Below, piece by piece: positions 48,849 through 59,694 of a stretch of 64,000 nt of DNA (its first letter is position 1; each line of letters begins with the position of its first letter). The notes beneath the pieces are model-generated. The model was not told where the DNA came from. It searched no databases and saw nothing but the letters and a program-made list of their open reading frames with translations. The position numbers were made by a program, and so were the translations under genes. Origin of the DNA: Cinnamomum chago (Eukaryota > Streptophyta > Magnoliopsida > Laurales > Lauraceae); contig CP142461.1 of the NCBI GenBank assembly GCA_038049695.1, positions 39,729,501 through 39,793,500 of the forward strand, written 5' to 3'.

Positions 48849-48862
48849 GCTCTGATACCAAT
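48849..48862 (-). promoter_or_regulatory. First tRNA-Met primer site, next to the D 5' LTR
   Basis: The minus strand reads ATTGGTATCAGAGC directly after the LTR end TTACA. This is the canonical primer site of element D. Confidence 0.85.
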
Positions 48863-50563
48863 TGTAAGTCCTGAGGATCCTAACCCTAGAGGGGGGGGGG
48901 GGGTGAATAGGGTGTGCTACAAGTTTGACCAATTTAGACTAATTTTAATTTCTTTAAAACAAACTAGTCAAATGTGATGATTAATCATATAAAATACGGA
49001 AGCTAAACAAAAACAATCACCACATAGCAATCACCACAACACAATATTTATAGTGGTTCGGCCAACGTGCCTACATCCACTACCAGCTTGTGAATCCAAC
49101 ACCCCACCGGATTTCCAATATTTATGCTTTTTCAAAGGCTAAGCAATAACCTATACAAAGTTGTTTTTCTAGGCTCAACAACAACCTTTACAAGATGCTT
49201 TTTAAGGCTAAGCATTAACCTTTACAATGATGAATTTTCTCTAAGAAGGTGTCTCTTCAAGAACACTCTAAGAGATACAATTTTAGCTCAAATTAAATTG
49301 CCTCTAAATAGGCGGATATGAAAATGAAAACTAACTCACACAAACACTCAAAGAAATGCAAAGATGTATGCTTATGAAGTGTGTGTGTGAAAACTTCAAT
49401 CAAGTTTAAAAGTAAGCTCAATCAATTTATGCTTAATGCAATTTGAAAGTTTAAGGCACAAAAAGATATGATTGAAGTTCTATGCAAATCACTTGAACAA
49501 TTACACACTTGTGAATGATATGAAAATCTAAAGATCACAAGTTGTATGAAAGTGTTTAAGCCTAATCAAGTGATGCATGTGCAATGTTGTTTTCAAAACT
49601 AATTTGACTAAAGATTAAATGAATGAAAACAACAAGGGAAGTTTCAACCAAGTGAAATAATCATGCAATAAAAGAAATCAAAGATTTAGGCTAAGCATGA
49701 TTAAGAAGGTTTAAAACAAAACTTGGGTTGAAATCAAAGTGATGAATCCAATCTTGAATATCAAAGATGAAGGGTAGAATGGATTCAACACATCATAGTT
49801 ATCATGCATAAAAACATTTACCAATAACTTAAACAAGCATGTAAACTATGATAAAGAAAGGTAGAGCTTACTTGGTGGTTTAACTCATTAATCCAAGCTT
49901 TAGCTCTCCTAATGACCTTCTAGTCTTTCCAACTTCATCCCCTTTCAATGGCTCCAAAATGGTCTCAAAGGTTCATGTGTCAAGCATTGAAAAAGGTTGG
50001 AAATGAATGAACTTTATAGCCAAAAAGTGCCCAACGGCTAGTCCTCGGTCGACCTGCAAAGAGGTCTCGGTCGACCAAGAACACACAACGGCTAGAATTC
50101 TGACCGTTGGTGCTTAAGGTGCAGTCATCCTGCAGTTGTCTCGGTCGACCGAGATACAGGTCTCGGTCGACCAGCGACACTGCCGGGTGAGTGCCCTGGG
50201 ACCAAAAATCCAACTTTTTCTCATTTCAAAGTTTTTCTTTGGGGGATCTTTTGGCCACTAAATCAAGCTTGAAAAAACATGTTTTAAAGATTCTAAAGGT
50301 TTTTAAAACATGAACATAAAAAGCCTAAAAAGATTTGAAAGATTTAAGACCTAGGCTAGCTTGATTTTCTAAAACTCTTTTCAAATCAAATGCATCCAAG
50401 ATTGAAAACAAAACATGCATAAATTGAAACTTTTACAAATCTTAAAAGTAATGCATGAATAAAACAAGATTTCAAGTTTATCTAAAACAATGCAAGTGTG
50501 TGAATCAAATGATGTTTGAATGATTATGCATCCATCAAATTGCAATCTACAAAATTCCTAACA
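48863..50563 (-). mobile_element. 5' LTR of Copia element D (minus orientation), complete
   Basis: Plus strand TGTAAGTCCTGAGG...CAAAATTCCTAACA, 1.70 kb, next to a primer site. A poly-G run lies at 48891-48903. MSA word at 50030-50040; palindromic boxes between about 50047 and 50172. The right flank (attcc) is interrupted Tat pol sequence that continues at 50564; the left flank of the whole element is lost. Confidence 0.9.
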
Positions 50564-50941
50564 ATTCCTTCCTTAAGGGTATCTTTGCAAAATGACATGA
50601 CGTAAGAAAGCAATGTCAAATTGAGACTCCAAGAACTGGACAATCTCAATGAAAGACGGCTCAAAGCTCTACAAAGCATTGAGTTGTACCAAGCACGGAT
50701 GGCAGGATCTTTCGACAAGAAGGTCAGGCTAGGCGCCTATAAAAAGGGTGACTTGGTTCTTGTGGTAAAAATGCCAATGGTTTTTGCCCACAAATCCAAA
50801 GGCAAACTCGAACAAAAATGGGAGGGACCCTTCGTCATCGACAAAGTCTTCTCCAACGGTGCATACGCTCTACTAAACATGGAGGGCAACAGAAGTATGC
50901 TGCCCATCAACAGTAAGTTCTTGAAGCGATACTATCCTTGA
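50564..50941 (+). pseudogene. End of Tat integrase (copy 2)
   Basis: Same sequence as 2395-2772: from IPSLRVSLQN through ARMAGSFDKKVR, GDLVLVVKMPM and GPFVIDKVFSNGAYALLNMEG to the pol stop at 50939-50941. One stop near 50600. Element D was inserted at its left edge, and the rest of pol is absent from the window. Confidence 0.88.
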
Positions 50942-51299
50942 AGACTTACGCCACTGGGTCAGAGCAATGCCTGCACGGTCGATGCCTATTTCCAGGTACT
51001 TGCTCATCAAACCCACTCCTTTTGGAATTTTCATCCTTATGTTGAAATTTCAAAAAAAAAAAAAAACTCTCAAAACAATGCTTATTTTCATAGTTTCATT
51101 GTTCAAAAAAATCAAAAGATCCAAGTTTAGGAGCCTCTTCCCAAACTTGACCAAAATTTTCAATCCTTGAACCCAAAATTCATGGTTTGAAACAAAAATC
51201 AGGACTTAGGAATTTCCACCTTAGTCCACCCCGACTTTACAACCAAAAACGCTTTTAAGTCAAAATTTACGACCCTCGTGTCTTTAACAAAAAAAAATG
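50942..51299. other. Non-coding spacer after Tat pol (copy 2)
   Basis: Colinear with 2773-3139. No gene. Confidence 0.6.
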
Positions 51300-51785
51300 G
51301 ATTTTCGAAAACGCGGGGAAGCGATGCTTAGTCAATACTCGCAAAACCCAAAAATCGGAAGGATGCAAACCCCATTCGATATTTCCAAAATTTCAAAACC
51401 GCAAGGAAGTAACACTTTGTCGATACTTGCAATAATTTCAAAAATCGTGGAGACGCAACATTCCAGTTGATATCCACAAACCCAAAAAATAAAGCAAAAA
51501 CCGAGGTCCAAAAAAAAAAGAGACCTCAAATCTCAAAAATCGTAGGGAAGCGACATTCAGTCGATACCCACAAAATCGAGTTTTTGAAAAAGCAAGGAAG
51601 CGACATCCAGTCGATACTTGCACCCCAATTCGCAAGGAAGCGACATCCAGTTGATACTTGCATCCTAATTCGCGAGGAGGCGACATTGCATTGATACTCG
51701 CAAACCGAATGAGCAAGGAAGCGAAATTCCATCAATACTTGCAATTCCATTCAGCAGGGAGGCGACTTTTAGTCGATCTTGCATC
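51300..51785. repeat. Tandem array 1 of Tat copy 2
   Basis: Units with gcgacat(t/c)cagtcgatac(t/c) and cgcaaa, 45-60 bp apart, about eight by eye. Homologous to 3140-3570. Confidence 0.85.
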
Positions 51786-51799
51786 TTGAAAACCAAAGT

Positions 51800-52360
51800 C
51801 GGCTTCTACACCAAAAACAAAAATCTGGCTTTCACGCCAAAAACAAAAGAAAATCGGCTTTCATGCCATCCCAAAATCGGCTCCTATGCCACAAAACCTG
51901 GCTCTCATGCCAATTCAAAATTTGGCTTTCATGCCAACAAAACAAAACTCGGTTTTAAAAAAAAATCTGGCTTTCATGCCAAAAACAAAAAAAATCAGCT
52001 CCTATGCCATAAAATCTGGCTTTCACGCAAAAAACAAACAAAATTGGCTCCTATGCCATAAAATCTGGCTCTCCTGCCAACCCAAAATCGGCTTTCACGC
52101 CACCTCAAAAAAATCGGCTTTCATGCCATCTAAAAATAAATAAATTTCGGCTTTCATGCCATCTCAAAAAACGCGGCTTTCACGCCATCTCAAAAACCTT
52201 GGCTTCCATGCCACAAACAAATTTTGGCTCTTAAGCCACAAAATTTCAGCTTCTATGCCAAAAACAAACTTCGGCTCCCATGCCATCTTAAAATCCAGCT
52301 TTCATGCTATCAAAAAACCAGGCTTTCGCCACTAAATTTGGCTTTCATGCCCAAAACAAC
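51800..52360. repeat. Tandem array 2 of Tat copy 2 (ggctttcatgcca units)
   Basis: Roughly 20-25 short units, homologous to 3575-4095 but with a different mix of variants, so arrays evolve separately in each copy. Confidence 0.88.
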
Positions 52361-52548
52361 CCTTTGACAAAAGATTTTCACAAAATGATAACCTTTTGAT
52401 CAAAATCCCAAAACAAACATCCTACTTTTACTTATTTTCATCAAAAAGAATTTGACTAAAAAGTATATAGAGTACCAAAAATGTTTCTACATGGAGGTAC
52501 CAAAAAAAAAGAAAAAAGGAAAAAGAGTTTGTTACAAAAGACAGGAGC

Positions 52549-53475
52549 TCAGTCTAACATGGTATTCAACCAAAGATTTAACCCCTCAAGCAGACTCCTG
52601 GCCTTAGCCTCTAAAGCTTCCAGGCCACGCTTTTTCAAAATCTTTCCATAAAAAGCGGCAGAATGTCGCAACCCATCTGCAACACGGGGAAGCTCTTCCC
52701 AAAGAATCTGCCATTGCTCGTACTCTTGAGTCTTCCTCCGAAGATTGCTCTAAGCCTCCTCAACCTGGCGAATCAGAGTACCTTCCTTAACACGAGCTTT
52801 TACAATGGCGGTCCATTCTGCAGCAGCTTGTTCCTCCAATAGCTCAAGACGCTGCCTGGTCTCAACGACCTCTCTATCAACACGGCGCAGATCTTTTATT
52901 AGCTCAATGATAGCCAACTCGGTGACGTTCCTCTCCCGAACGAATTGCTTCCGAGTCCACGAGATCTCGTTCAACTCAGACTTGACCTCGCCAGAAAGCT
53001 TCAAAAACATCTCATTGAAGAAGTCACCACTCGGGAAGTTCTTGGTCTCATTCTACTTGTTGCATAAAGCTAGGACTTCATCAACAAAAGCCTTCGCACC
53101 TGCAATGTCCAGACCGACCTCTTCGCTATCAGCAAGGATGTCCTGTATATGCTTTATCATGCCAAAGCTAGCTTCTAATGGCCAGAAGAAAGAGTTTCGA
53201 CCCATGAGCTCAAAACGCTCTTTAACACTTTCTTCGCATACTCAAGGATGAAGGCTCACCACTCTCCATTGGTCGACTGCCCGTGTCATGCCCTGTTGGA
53301 GGAGTGATCATCAAACTCTTTCTAAATGGAGACACTGGCGAAGGAATCTGCTCAGAAGATTTCATCTTTGCCGCATAAAAACTGGAAGAAGAAGTCCTTA
53401 CTTCTAGACAAACTGCAGGCATCATTTGCTCTGGCACTGAGAAAGATGGAGGAACTTCTCCTGCTACCTCACAAC
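52549..53475 (-). pseudogene. Antisense gene of Tat copy 2, C-terminal part
   Basis: Minus-strand segment from SFSVPEQMMPAV (about 53440) to the stop TGA (52551-52549). It encodes the charged helical region also seen in copy 1 (VRERNVTELAIIELIKDLRRVDREVVETRQRLELLEEQ). Frame breaks occur at about 53225 and 53010-53060 (a TAG within SKWNETK, near 53055). It is cut from the middle part by solo LTR A. Confidence 0.72.
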
Positions 53476-55250
53476 TGTTGGAAAATAGGTGGGCCATTTA
53501 GATAGGTTTCAAAAACTTTTTGACCCACTTGATGCAGGGATCAATTATCAAGAAGGCAATAAACCCAATCCATGATGTAATCCCTCAATCTCATAAACCA
53601 TGTACAGCAACATAACCTATCTAGAAGATAGAAAATAGCATATAAACATACAACCACGAAATCTACAGCATACAAGGATGTAGACATACCTTTGGAGCTT
53701 TGTAGTGCTCTAATGGAGAAGTTGAATTCTTTCTTTGATAATGAACACCTTCACTAATCAAACTAGAATCTCCAACACCCTTTGAACTTCCACGCTATGA
53801 CCCGTATCAGATTCTCTTTTCTCAAGAAGATGGTGGGATCTCCAAGAGAAAAACCCTAAAGGAAACTAGAAGAGAAACTAGAAGAGGGAGACGATGTGCA
53901 ACAACTTGCACCAAGAGAGGAAAAGGGACTTGGGCGTGAAACCCTAGGTGGGATTTCCATAGAGGACGTCCAAGCCACCTCCCTATCTCCTATTATAGCA
54001 CTTAAGCATCCTCCTCTTTCTAATTGAAATAGAAGTCTTACTTCCATAACAATTAGTTACTTACTAAATCACAATTAGAAGTCTTACTTAAAATATGATT
54101 AGTAACTTCCTCTTTTTCTAATTAAAATAGAAGTCTTACTTCCATTAATAATTAGTAACTTACTATTACCACTATTAGAAGTCTCACTTCAAATAGAAAT
54201 AGTAACTTTCTATTTCCTTTTAGAGTTCTACTATAATTAGTGTATTTCAAATATCTTGGGCTAGCGTGGGGACCACTAGGAATTCCTTAGAAAGCTGGCT
54301 CCAACTGGGACACGCGACCCTACATCTCATGTGCAATCCGAGCCCACAGTTAATTGCAAATAACTCCACCATATAAATGCAATTGCACTCCAGTCTTAGG
54401 AATATATATTTCAATGAAGACCCTAAACTTCCCAATTACAACAAGTAGGCCCCTCTATCATTATCCATGGATCAATTGGAATAAATTTGTCCCATCCAAT
54501 CTTAGATCCATATCTTATTATCCTTGAGCCCCAATTAATTATAATGATCATTTGGTACCGCTCCAATTAACTCTTAATTGGAATGAGTGCGCACTTACCA
54601 ATGATAAATCCATCAATTGGCACAAGGGGATAATATAGATAGATTCCATCTTGATCATTACATGTTCCCATAGTCCTACTACCACGTACCCAAGACACCG
54701 AGGTGTTGACCTACAGTTGGCCTCACTCATTGGTGACTCAAAGCAAATGAATAGACAGAAACTTGAGTTCATCAATGTCTCAGGATTGAGAGCCTATTGC
54801 TAGGGAATTATGAGAGCAATCCTTAAATTGAGACAATATTTCATAAGGTGCTTCTCATGGTCCTTCAATACATCTAATGTACCAGCACTATGATCCATAA
54901 TCTTATATTCTGATGATCGAGACAAATCACACTATCTCATAGTGATCAAAGTACTGCAACCTTGTCAGATGAGATGCCCAATCTCATCACTCGTTGTGAA
55001 GATATTTTAAGTATAAGATTTGTGACACATATCTCCCGCACGTGGATCTCATCCATATACATATATCACATTTAATATACTAATGGGACCCGGTTCATCT
55101 CATGAACCATTATGTCATATATATTGGTCATGTGCATAAGTAATAAATTACCATTCATCTCATGAAAGGAAAGCAATAATTATATTGATAAATAAAGAAA
55201 TTAATCAATTTATTCATCATATACTGGCATTGAGACCATACAATCTAACA
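53476..55250 (-). mobile_element. Solo LTR, Copia family A, complete
   Basis: TGTTGGAAAATAGG...ACAATCTAACA, 1775 bp, with perfect duplication acaac (53471-53475 and 55251-55255). Tat copy 1 shows the empty site (5281-5285, cacaacctgccag), which proves the borders. Confidence 0.95.
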
Positions 55251-55255
55251 ACAAC

Positions 55256-55733
55256 CTGCCAGGAACTTCTCCTGCTACCTCACAATCTGCCAGCAAAATA
55301 AAACAAAAAAAGGTATGAATATGATCCTGTTGAAAAATCATTATCATCAGGGTTATTGCTACAAATACCTTCATCGACGATCGGCGGATTACTTTCTGCC
55401 TCCATGACTTCATCCGAAGGGTCGTCAAAGGCCGCGTCCATGGATGGCTCGAAATCGTCGGAATCCTGTGGAAAGTCAGCTGACAAGAAAACAAGCAACA
55501 TGTTAGTAAATGACAGCACCGACAAAAAAAAAATAAAAAAATACAAAGAAGTCATACCAGGTGAAGGTTCTGGAATCACTCCAGAGTCCCTCAGTTCTTC
55601 TTCAGATGCCGTAATCTGCTTCATCAGTCGGAACCTCAGGCATCACCAAATCATCATCTTCCACTAAAAAAGGGAGAGAAAGAAAATAAAAAACAAAAGA
55701 AAAACTCAATGAAAGAAGCGGAAAGAGAAAAAG
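55256..55733 (-). pseudogene. Antisense gene of Tat copy 2, middle acidic exons
   Basis: Minus-strand QITASEEELRDSGVIPEPSPG, intron-like GT...AG, then DSDDFEPSMDAAFDDPSDEVMEAES and PDDNDFSTG. Parallel to 5279-5740 of copy 1. Next to the LTR A duplication, ctgccaggaacttctcctgctacctcac also shows a short local duplication (about 55255-55290). Confidence 0.68.
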
Positions 55734-57648
55734 TGTTAGGAATTTTGTGTATTGCAATTTGATGGATGCATTATCACTCTAGCGTCATTTGAATTTTCAC
55801 ACATGCATTGTTTTAGAAAAACTTGAAATCTTGATTTACACATGCATTGTTAGAAATATTGATTTATGCATGTTTTGTTTTTTAAACTTGGATGCATTTT
55901 TATTTGAAAAGAAGTTTTATGAATCAAGCAAGCCTATGAGTTTTAAATCTTTCAAATCATTTTAGGCTTTTTATGTTTCATGTTTTTAAACCACTTAGTT
56001 TGATTTAAAACATGTTTCCAAGCTTGATTCAGTGGCCCAAAAGTCCCCTCATGAAAATACTTTGAAATATACAAGTTTAAGGGATTTTGGTCCCAGGCCT
56101 GGGTCGACCCGCAGTGTGGCCAATCGACTGGCACAGGGGACCCGGTCAACTGGCCACACTGCGCGGTCGACCGAGAAAGAGCCGTTGGGGCTCCTGTCAA
56201 ACAGTCAGTTTTATGACCGTTGGGAAGGCTAGGTCGACCCGGGGGTCATGGGGTCGACCGGGGACTAGCCGTTGGGCTGTTTTTGGGTATAAATAGTGGT
56301 TCATTCCTTTGAAAAAAGAGAGGATTAAGAGGCCCTCCTTGAGAGGTTTTGAGGCCAATCAAATGGAAATGAACTAAGGGATGAAAGGGGTCATTTGGAG
56401 AGCTAAAGTTTGGATTAATGAAGTTAAATCACTAAGTAAGCTTTACTTTCGTTAACCATATGTTGTCATGCTTTGCTTTATTATTGGTAAATCTTTTCTA
56501 GCATGATAAACTATGTTTTGTTGTGTCCTTAACATGAATATGTTTTGAATTGATTTATTGTTTTGGATGCATCACCTTGATTCAATCCAAGTAGTACTTA
56601 AATTGGTATATCTAAGTAAAACATGTTAATGGAAGAATCTTTGAAATTATATGTAACATGATTCCTTTACTTGGTTGAATCTATGGTTGTTGTTTTTCAT
56701 CATAAGGAAATCTCTTTCAAATCTATCTTATGTTTTGGATTCAACAACTTCACAAATCATATGTATTTTTGTTTTAAAGTTTCACAACTGGCCTTGCTTT
56801 AATAGGTATATCATTGTCAAGTTGATTTTATAAGTACATATGATTTGTCCCCTAATTTCAATCAAATCTATTTTTATGTTTTATGCTTATTGCATACACA
56901 TAGTGAGCTACATTGTTAATTTGATTGACATCTCTATGCATCACATGTTTCAAGTTAGTCATTTTCATACAACTTGTGAGTCTTTGATTTTCATATCATT
57001 AACAAGTTGATATTCATACATGTGATTTGCATTAAACTTCAATCAAATCTTTTATGTGCCTTAAACTTTGAAATGTTTTAAGCATATATTAATTGAGCTT
57101 TGTTTTTAACTTGATTGAAGTTATCACACACACACATCATGAGCATACATCTTTGCATTCAATTAGTGTGTGTGTGAATTAGATTTTCACTTTCATATCC
57201 GCCTAATTAAGAGGCATTGTAATGAGCTATAAATTGTATCTCCATCAAGTGTATTATAGACACTACTTAGAGAGATAACCAGCCTTTTGGTTGAAGAGGT
57301 TATTGCTTAGCCTAAGAAAAGCATAGTGTAATAGGTTGATGTTGAGCCTTGAAAAACATCATTGTAAAGGTTATTGCTTAGCTTATTGAAAAGCATAAAT
57401 AGTGGAAATCCGGTGGGGTGCTGGATCAGAAGCCGGTAGTGGATGTAGGCATTGAGGCCGAACCATTATAAATCCTTGTGTGATGGTGCATGCTTTGTGG
57501 TGATTGTTTTTGTAAGCTTCCGCATTTATTTACTTAATCACCACTTGTGACTAGTTTAATTTAAAGTAGTTAAAATTGCTTAAAATTGGTCATAATTGAA
57601 GCTCACCCTATTCACCCCCCCTCTAGGGTTCAGATCCCCGGATTTACA
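55734..57648 (+). mobile_element. Solo LTR, D-type, in the antisense gene
   Basis: TGTTAGGAATTTTGTG...CCCCGGATTTACA, 1.9 kb, flanks aaaag (55729-55733) and aagag (57649-57653), one mismatch; the empty site is 5736-5740 of copy 1. TATA at 56288-56295, perfect MSA words at 56214-56224 and 56266-56276 (minus strand), and palindromic boxes starting at 56103, 56123, 56145, 56166, 56233 and 56253 (spacings 20-22 bp within groups). Confidence 0.9.
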
Positions 57649-57653
57649 AAGAG

Positions 57654-59694
57654 GAGGAGTCATACCTTCATCAATGGTTTCTTCCTCTCGACTCCTCTTT
57701 TTCGAAGGCTCATCAGCGTCCCCTGACGTCTCTTCAGCAATGGTGGAAGGGACTTCTGGATCAGGAGAGTCAGCGTGCCGTCCCTTATTACGGCGCTGCC
57801 CTCTCTTCCTCTTGCTTCTACGGGCCGGTTTACTCGAAGTACCCGTCCCATCATTAAAGTCAGGTCCTTCGCTTGACTCTTCGCCAGATGGTCTGTTCCT
57901 CCCAGTGGACTCTAAGGAAGCCTTCGTTCGTTCCGCTTGCATCCAAGCGTCGATCTTGGCCTCCTCCTCTTCTAGCTATCTCAAGACCTCACCAGGTATC
58001 TCTTGTACAGCTCCAGATCTAATGACATCATGTTCACCCAGAAAGCCTTCCTTGTGCTTCTCACCAGCAAGGAAGGCCAGAACCTCCTCTCGACGGACTC
58101 CATCTGATCTACCAAGACCCTTCCTAGAAGATTGCTTCACATCAAGATTCTTCTTGGAGAGCCCCTGGTACACCAAAAAGCTCTCTACGAACCATTTCGT
58201 AAAGCCAGCAGTCCGGAAAGTGGGCAACTCAGGATAGGAAATCATGGCAGTAGTGTCCACCGCACTGCAAAAAGCCCATGCATTCCTTCCATCCTTCAAA
58301 CCTCTGAAACGCTTCACCATGCTCGAAGGCGCTCCAACAACGCCTTGAGAGAAGCCCAACTGCAGCGCAAAATGCGAGGGAACATACGACTGGATATCAA
58401 CAAAAGATGTCTCCGGTACACCATCGTACCAACATGTATGTTAAAAAGTCATCTCTTTTCTGCATTTGTCAAGGAATAGTGTCTTCCCGACCCTGCCCTG
58501 GTGGAATCACAGGAGACACCAAAATCAAAAGCCTTCTTCCGCAAACCAAGAGAAAGCTTCACTGAAGATTGTCCCCGATCTCGACGTCCCTAAACCGTCG
58601 GATCCTCAAACGGGCAGATAAAAGAGATTTGGAAACGGCTGTCCCTCTAGCCAATCGAATCATGAAAGGGTCATCATCCTGCGCAACTCCTAACCGATGG
58701 AAGCCGGGACAGTGGTATAGTACCACGAATAGAAAATATGGGCTGAAAATACCCTATTCATAGGGAGCCCAAGCCGAATAAGAAAAGCAGCAACCTGTAG
58801 TTCGGTACACAAATAGGAGTAAAGAGTAGGCACCAAAGCAAGCCGTTCTCCAAATGCCATCTGACAAGCCGAAAAAGTACAATGCGGCCTGATGTGCGTA
58901 CCATCTCCTCCAGCAAAAATAGCCTCACTCAACCAGTAGGTGAGGTAAACAGCGAGATCCCTCCGCAGCGCAATGTCTGAATAAATGGCGTCTGTGCGCA
59001 TGAAGAAGTCCTTCAAGTCTCCTCGCATGATAGAAGTCTTCTTCGAACTTGGAGTCTTAGCTCTGGCCTCCCAGGACGTGCTATCAGAAGACTCTCTGCT
59101 GTAAAAAAATTAGGGAACAAGGAGCCCAAATTCCTCCAACTGGTGGACCTTACCCACTGGCTGACATTAACATGTCCATGCGGACAGGCGACTTCTCTGC
59201 ATAACTGGAAGGGCCGCCAACAAAAACCCCGGTCTTGATCACACTAGTCCTCTTCACCCAACTCGGAGGATCTTCCCTCTTGGGGCATGTGGGAGAAAGG
59301 CTCATTATCGAGATAGTACGATCAAAGGTCGACCGGGTAGAAATAGTTCTCTCCTCACCATCTGCCATGTAAGAGAACTAAAAACATTTCCTTTGGTACG
59401 TCAAGTTGTCTGGGACTGCGTCACCAAAGAAAAAGGTAGGCTTGGGCACAATGCTCTGATCGTCCATGACCCAAGGACGATTACTTACCATAATCCTGTA
59501 GAACTCCTCATCCTTGAGAGCGATCAATCGCTATCTCATCTCATCACGGTTGAGGGAGTCACACTCTTCCAAGTTTCTCTTCACAAACTAGACCTTCTCC
59601 CAGGCCTGCTGTACGGCCACATTAGGAGACCTGGTAGACCGGCGAGGTGCATCAGTAATAGGCTCTTTGCCCTTGTTCATTCTGGAGGAACTAC
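57654..59694 (-). pseudogene. Antisense gene of Tat copy 2, N-terminal part with plant mobile domain
   Basis: Starts at ATG 59680 (MNKGKEPITDAPRRSTRSPNVAVQQAWEKV). Further on come RLIALKDEEFYRIM, WVKRTSVIKTGVFVGG (about 59270-59220) and the plant mobile domain: LAVYLTYWLSEAIFAGGDGTHIRPHCTFSACQMAFGERLALVPTLYSYLCTEL (about 58960-58800) and YVPSHFALQLGFSQGVVG (about 58390-58335), the latter close to the family signature YIPSRVARQFG. A basic, nuclear-signal-like stretch follows (KPARRSKRKRGQRRNKG, about 57830-57780). The domain is known from MAIN/MAIL-type plant proteins and from transposable elements; its biochemical role is unsettled. Stops at about 59590, 59540, 58690 and 57978 make this copy non-functional. 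Tat copy 1 has lost this whole part. Confidence 0.78.

Noticed and set aside
48614..48862. Sequences that resemble tRNA-Met pieces
   Set aside because: Only 12-15 bases match the tRNA 3' end, and each lies directly after an LTR end. These are primer binding sites, not tRNA genes.
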